DNA of 64,000 nt from Pelecanus crispus (lineage: Eukaryota > Chordata > Aves > Pelecaniformes > Pelecanidae), in assembly GCF_030463565.1 (NCBI RefSeq), contig NC_134662.1, positions 1,798,001 through 1,862,000 on the forward strand, in the 5' to 3' direction. Of this stretch, positions 60,560 through 64,000 are shown in pieces. Numbering within the stretch: position 1 is the first letter of the stretch; every line of letters starts with the position of its first letter. Position numbers and translations under genes: made by a program. Under the pieces are notes generated by a model. That model had not been told where the DNA came from. It made no database searches and saw only the letters and a list, made by a program, of their open reading frames with translations.

Positions 60560-63500
60560 CTGCCAACGCGCTGCTCCTCACTATTTCCAGGCAGACAAGT
60601 TTGAAAATGTTTAATTCTATTAACGAAATATTAAAATCCACGGAGCTACAAGGAGTTACATCCTTGGCCTGAACACCAGACCCGTGCCACTCGGGAGCCC
60701 CTGGCTTGAAGCCCATACGTGTGTCTATAGGACCTCCGAGGGCGCCGGGGAACTGCAATCCTACGAGCAAACTGAAATGCGAAGACAGCCCTGCAGAGAA
60801 CTCTTACTCATGTTCTGCATCACATGCATTCAACAACATCAACGTGTTTGCTACCACAAAACAATTTAAATTCAGTAGATACAGGCTTATTCACAAAGCA
60901 AGGGGTTATATTCCATTAAACAGAAAGCTTTGGGGAGAAGAGTGAGAGTAAATCCACATCCTGTTTTTTCCAGCTCATTTATTTTACCACAAAGTTGCAC
61001 ACTCATGAAAGATGCAGACACTCGATGCTAACGCACGTATTGTTGTCCAAAGAAAGAATTCATTTTGCTGAGCGCGCACAGCAGCCCGATGCCAGCGAGG
61101 AATGAAATACGACGGCTGCGGGTCCCCTGAGGCCCTACGTATTGACCTTTCAGATTTCGCAGGCAATTGTGTGTTTTGCACATACACACAGATGCACGGA
61201 ATAGGCGCATACACCCCCCACTACTTTACTTAGAAACATATAGCTCTGATTTGCATCTTTCCAAGTATTGTTTCATTTGCAATGTAAAATCAAATTACGG
61301 TATCAGAGATGCAACCAGAACACTGTCCTTTTGCTGGAGAATAGAAACCTTTTTCCAACGTGGTTTCTATTACTCACTGAGCAAGAAAACAGGGGACAAA
61401 AGCCTGTTTACTTACACCTGACCAAAAAAGAAAACCCACCCCAAAAGTTTGCAAGAGAGACATTTCAGATCAAACAAAAAGGCTTTCCTGGGCGGCTTCC
61501 CCGGGCTGCGTCCAGCGCGCGGTGCCAGCCGTGCGTACGTGAGCCCTCCCGGCCCACCGCCGCGCCCCGAAGCCAGCAGGTAGCGAGGCCGGAGGCAGTT
61601 AAAAATTAGACAAATTAAAGACCGTTTCCAAATAATGTGGAAATTACGTGGCGAAATGGCCAAACGCACGCACACACGATCCCAGTGGCCTTGGTAGTTT
61701 ATTTGTAAGGCTTCTCTTACCAGGCAGAGGGATGGTGGTTAATGACTTGCACGCTTTATTGCTAACGAGCCAGCACTTACCCTGCAAACTTCCCTGGAGC
61801 AAGGGTCAAACACGGATCCCAAAGGGGAGAGGAAGGCTGAAGCAAACGCACATCCAGGAGCGTTTATTCTAACCCGAAACGCAGGGGCTGAAATCCTGCA
61901 GGGTGCTGGGCAGCCCAGCGCGCTCCGGCTCCGCCGGCAGCGGGGGATGCCCCGGCCCGCGCAGGATGCGGCTGTGGGGCTGGCTAGGACAGCCAACGTG
62001 TTTGCCGAGACGATGATTCAGCCCACAGGAAGGATCATCTAAGAAGAATTGTTCGACACAATGAGAAAAACTTTCCCAAACAAAGTGTTCTCAACACCAC
62101 CTGCCTGCCTGCCTCCGCGGGGCTGGGGCGAGCCCTCAGCACCAGCTTTTGTTTGCACACAACGTCGAGACTATGGTCGCCACAACAAAGGTTCGTCTTT
62201 CTGCCTTCTCCTTTCCCGAGGCGCTGCCATCCCGTCCCCCGCGAGCAAGCTGGTGGGCAGCACAGAAGCTACCAACACCTGCCTGGTGCCAACGCCCCGG
62301 CCAGGCCGTTACGGTGCTGTAAGGGCAGGACTGCAAACTTCAGTAGCTGAATGTGCCCAAAATACGCAAGCCAGGCTTACTAAGGCACCCCTAAAGCAAA
62401 CCCAAGCGCCGTAGCATACAAGGCACGGAGTTCTGGGGATAACTGCACGCACAGCCAAGGAGTTTTCCCTCCCAGGTACCAGTTCTTACAGCATTTGGTC
62501 AACACGACACAGCATGGTGAGACATTTACCTTCAGAACAGTTTAAGGACAGATGCGATGTATTTAGAGCTCTGCCAAATATTTCTGTAATTGAATATACC
62601 ATCAATTATTTAAATTGCATTAAGAAGGGCTGTATTCGATCTACTTGCTACTAAGAAGCACCATTTCCAAGAACCACGACTCGTTTTTTCCTCTTTAACT
62701 ATAAACACTTCAAGATGTTCACTGGTCCCTTCCCCTACGCAGAATCCACATCTTTGCGTAACCATACTCCATACCCCAAATTGCCCTTGTGCCCCTAAAG
62801 CCAAAAGGACAAGTCACAGGAAGAGCTTACCTGAAAAAAAAAATATAAAATCACCAGCTTCGTTTTAAGGTCTACAGAGGCTTATGGTGTAGACGGCGTA
62901 GAGCCCATCAGGCAAGGTCTCAGTCAGCCTCTTGACCTCGGTAGAAATCAATGATGCGTTGCACTGTGGGTTTCGGCTGTCAATCAGCCTGAGACCCTGT
63001 TTCTAATCACACAGCGGCCAGGGGACACCGAAAAGTTGCTCCAGCCCCTTGTGCCCTGGTTCCCCTCGTCCGTAAAACCAGATCACAACACCCGTCTCCA
63101 CGCAGCGCATTAGCCCAAACGGTGGTGAAGAGATTAAGGGACTGAGCTGGTGGTGGTGGGTTGGTTTTTTTGAAAATCTAGATCCATCACCTGGTCTGGT
63201 TCAGTATGTAGACAAGCATCTGGGGGCAGCTCAAGGGAGAGGACAGGAACAGAGGGTGGCACGGCTTCTGCCGACAGCAGCGCAGATGCATCCCACGTTA
63301 AATCAAGTCATGGAGGTACGGTATGAAGCATCCAGCTCAGGCTGGGATGTGTCGGCCTCAGCGGACACCTACTTCTGGGCTCCTCCTGCACTGGGTGGGA
63401 TTCCTTGTTGCTTGGACAACGAGGACGTCGCTGAATGAGCGAAGGGGAAGCCCATCCTTGCCGTCCCTTCGTCAACAGGCTGGACGTACCGAGCCCTCCC

Positions 63501-64000
63501 TCCGTCAGCCCCACGGTGGGTCCCGCGCTGCTGACCCTCACGACAGCTCTCCCTCTCCCCGGGCAAACGCGTCCATATCATGGAGGAGGTGCCAGTAGAT
63601 GGCACTCAACGTGTAGCATGGCTCCTCTGTTTTCTAGGACTAACCAACACTTTTTTTCCTGCGTGAGCACTTCAAACCATTTCCTGGGTGCAACTTCAGC
63701 ATCGCTTAACAACAGCCAGCAGGAGCTGGTCCTCCTTGGTCTGATTTCTCATGCTGAATGACAAAAAAAGCCCTGAGAAAAACCCACCGCACAGTTCCTA
63801 GGAAGCCCCACGAAGATCTCAGGCAAGCAGGTTTTATTCTTCTGACTACTACAACACTGAGGAGCAACATTTCCCCTAATTTACATCTTTCACTTTGTCC
63901 CAGGCACACACTGCCCCGTTGTTCGGGCTGCGGAGGGGTGATGCAGCACCGCCAGGAGGGTGGGAGTGGGTTTGCTCCCCCTGCTCCGCAGCCAGCGGGG
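60560..64000. other. Unique sequence at window end, no gene seen
   Basis: Alternating AT-rich (60570-61480, 61600-61700, 62500-62700) and GC-rich unique DNA. Minus-strand frames near 62610-62804 and 61739-61996 were checked for TCF3 exon 3 and did not match. It probably still belongs to the long 5' intron of TCF3. Confidence 0.5.

Larger units (their letters stand above)
50482..64000 (-). other. TCF3: Probable TCF3 intron upstream of exon 4
   Basis: 13.5 kb in which neither exon 3 (expected to encode the PPV-NGK-RP--LA--QFG-S type segment) nor the start-codon exon (LSDLLDFS) could be found on the minus strand. It is therefore most likely part of a long 5' intron. It holds the POU-motif islands, a CR1 fragment, homopolymer tracts and two tandem repeats listed separately. 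Confidence 0.55.

Noticed and set aside
62741-62810. Minus-strand GAQGQFGVW after TTTGGCTTTAG, considered as TCF3 exon 3
   Set aside because: It has a QFG but lacks the expected PPV-NGK-RP upstream, and no donor follows at the right place.

Overview
The window is GC-rich vertebrate nuclear DNA, almost certainly avian. The evidence is a 3'-terminal CR1 LINE fragment of the bird type at about 55.34-55.64 kb, compact GT-AG introns, many short GC minisatellites of the kind seen on microchromosomes, and two genes that are neighbours in the same orientation in other vertebrates. Both genes lie on the minus strand.

Layout from low to high coordinate. (1) 1-3160 has no recognisable gene. (2) 3.2-5.9 kb is UQCR11, the small 56-residue subunit of respiratory complex III. 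Two coding exons can be read to the base, and a probable 3'UTR exon ends at an AATAAA. Its CpG-rich promoter (5.87-6.06 kb) carries two NRF1 motifs, an AP-1/Maf motif and an RFX X-box, followed by a 42-bp minisatellite. (3) 6.3-17.2 kb is non-coding, except for an AT-rich block at 10.02-10.62 kb that looks like the 3' end of a minus-strand transcript, perhaps a very distal TCF3 3'UTR. (4) 17.2-50.5 kb holds TCF3 (E2A; E12/E47), a class I bHLH E-protein. Seventeen exons are resolved, exon 4 to exon 19, including both mutually exclusive bHLH exons (E12-type 22756-22994 and E47-type 19432-19658) and the stop codon at 18721. All joins keep frame and follow GT-AG. Exons 1-3 (start codon and first activation domain) were not found and should lie beyond 64000. 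(5) 50.5-64 kb is therefore probably the first long TCF3 intron. It holds AT-rich islands with POU-type palindromes, a CR1 fragment and a 21-copy minisatellite in which every unit can fold into a hairpin.

How it works together: UQCR11 is a housekeeping mitochondrial gene with the matching NRF1-type promoter. TCF3 is a developmental regulator that chooses between two DNA-binding exons by splicing. The sequence shows why the choice must be exclusive: using both exons, or neither, gives an early stop. Three tandem NAGNAG acceptors and a weak exon-17 donor add further splice-level variation. The main candidates for something not previously described are the hairpin minisatellite, the paired POU-palindrome islands, a 32-bp-arm inverted repeat in UQCR11 intron 1, the distal 3'-end block, and a fossil of an R2-like retrotransposon endonuclease inside TCF3.
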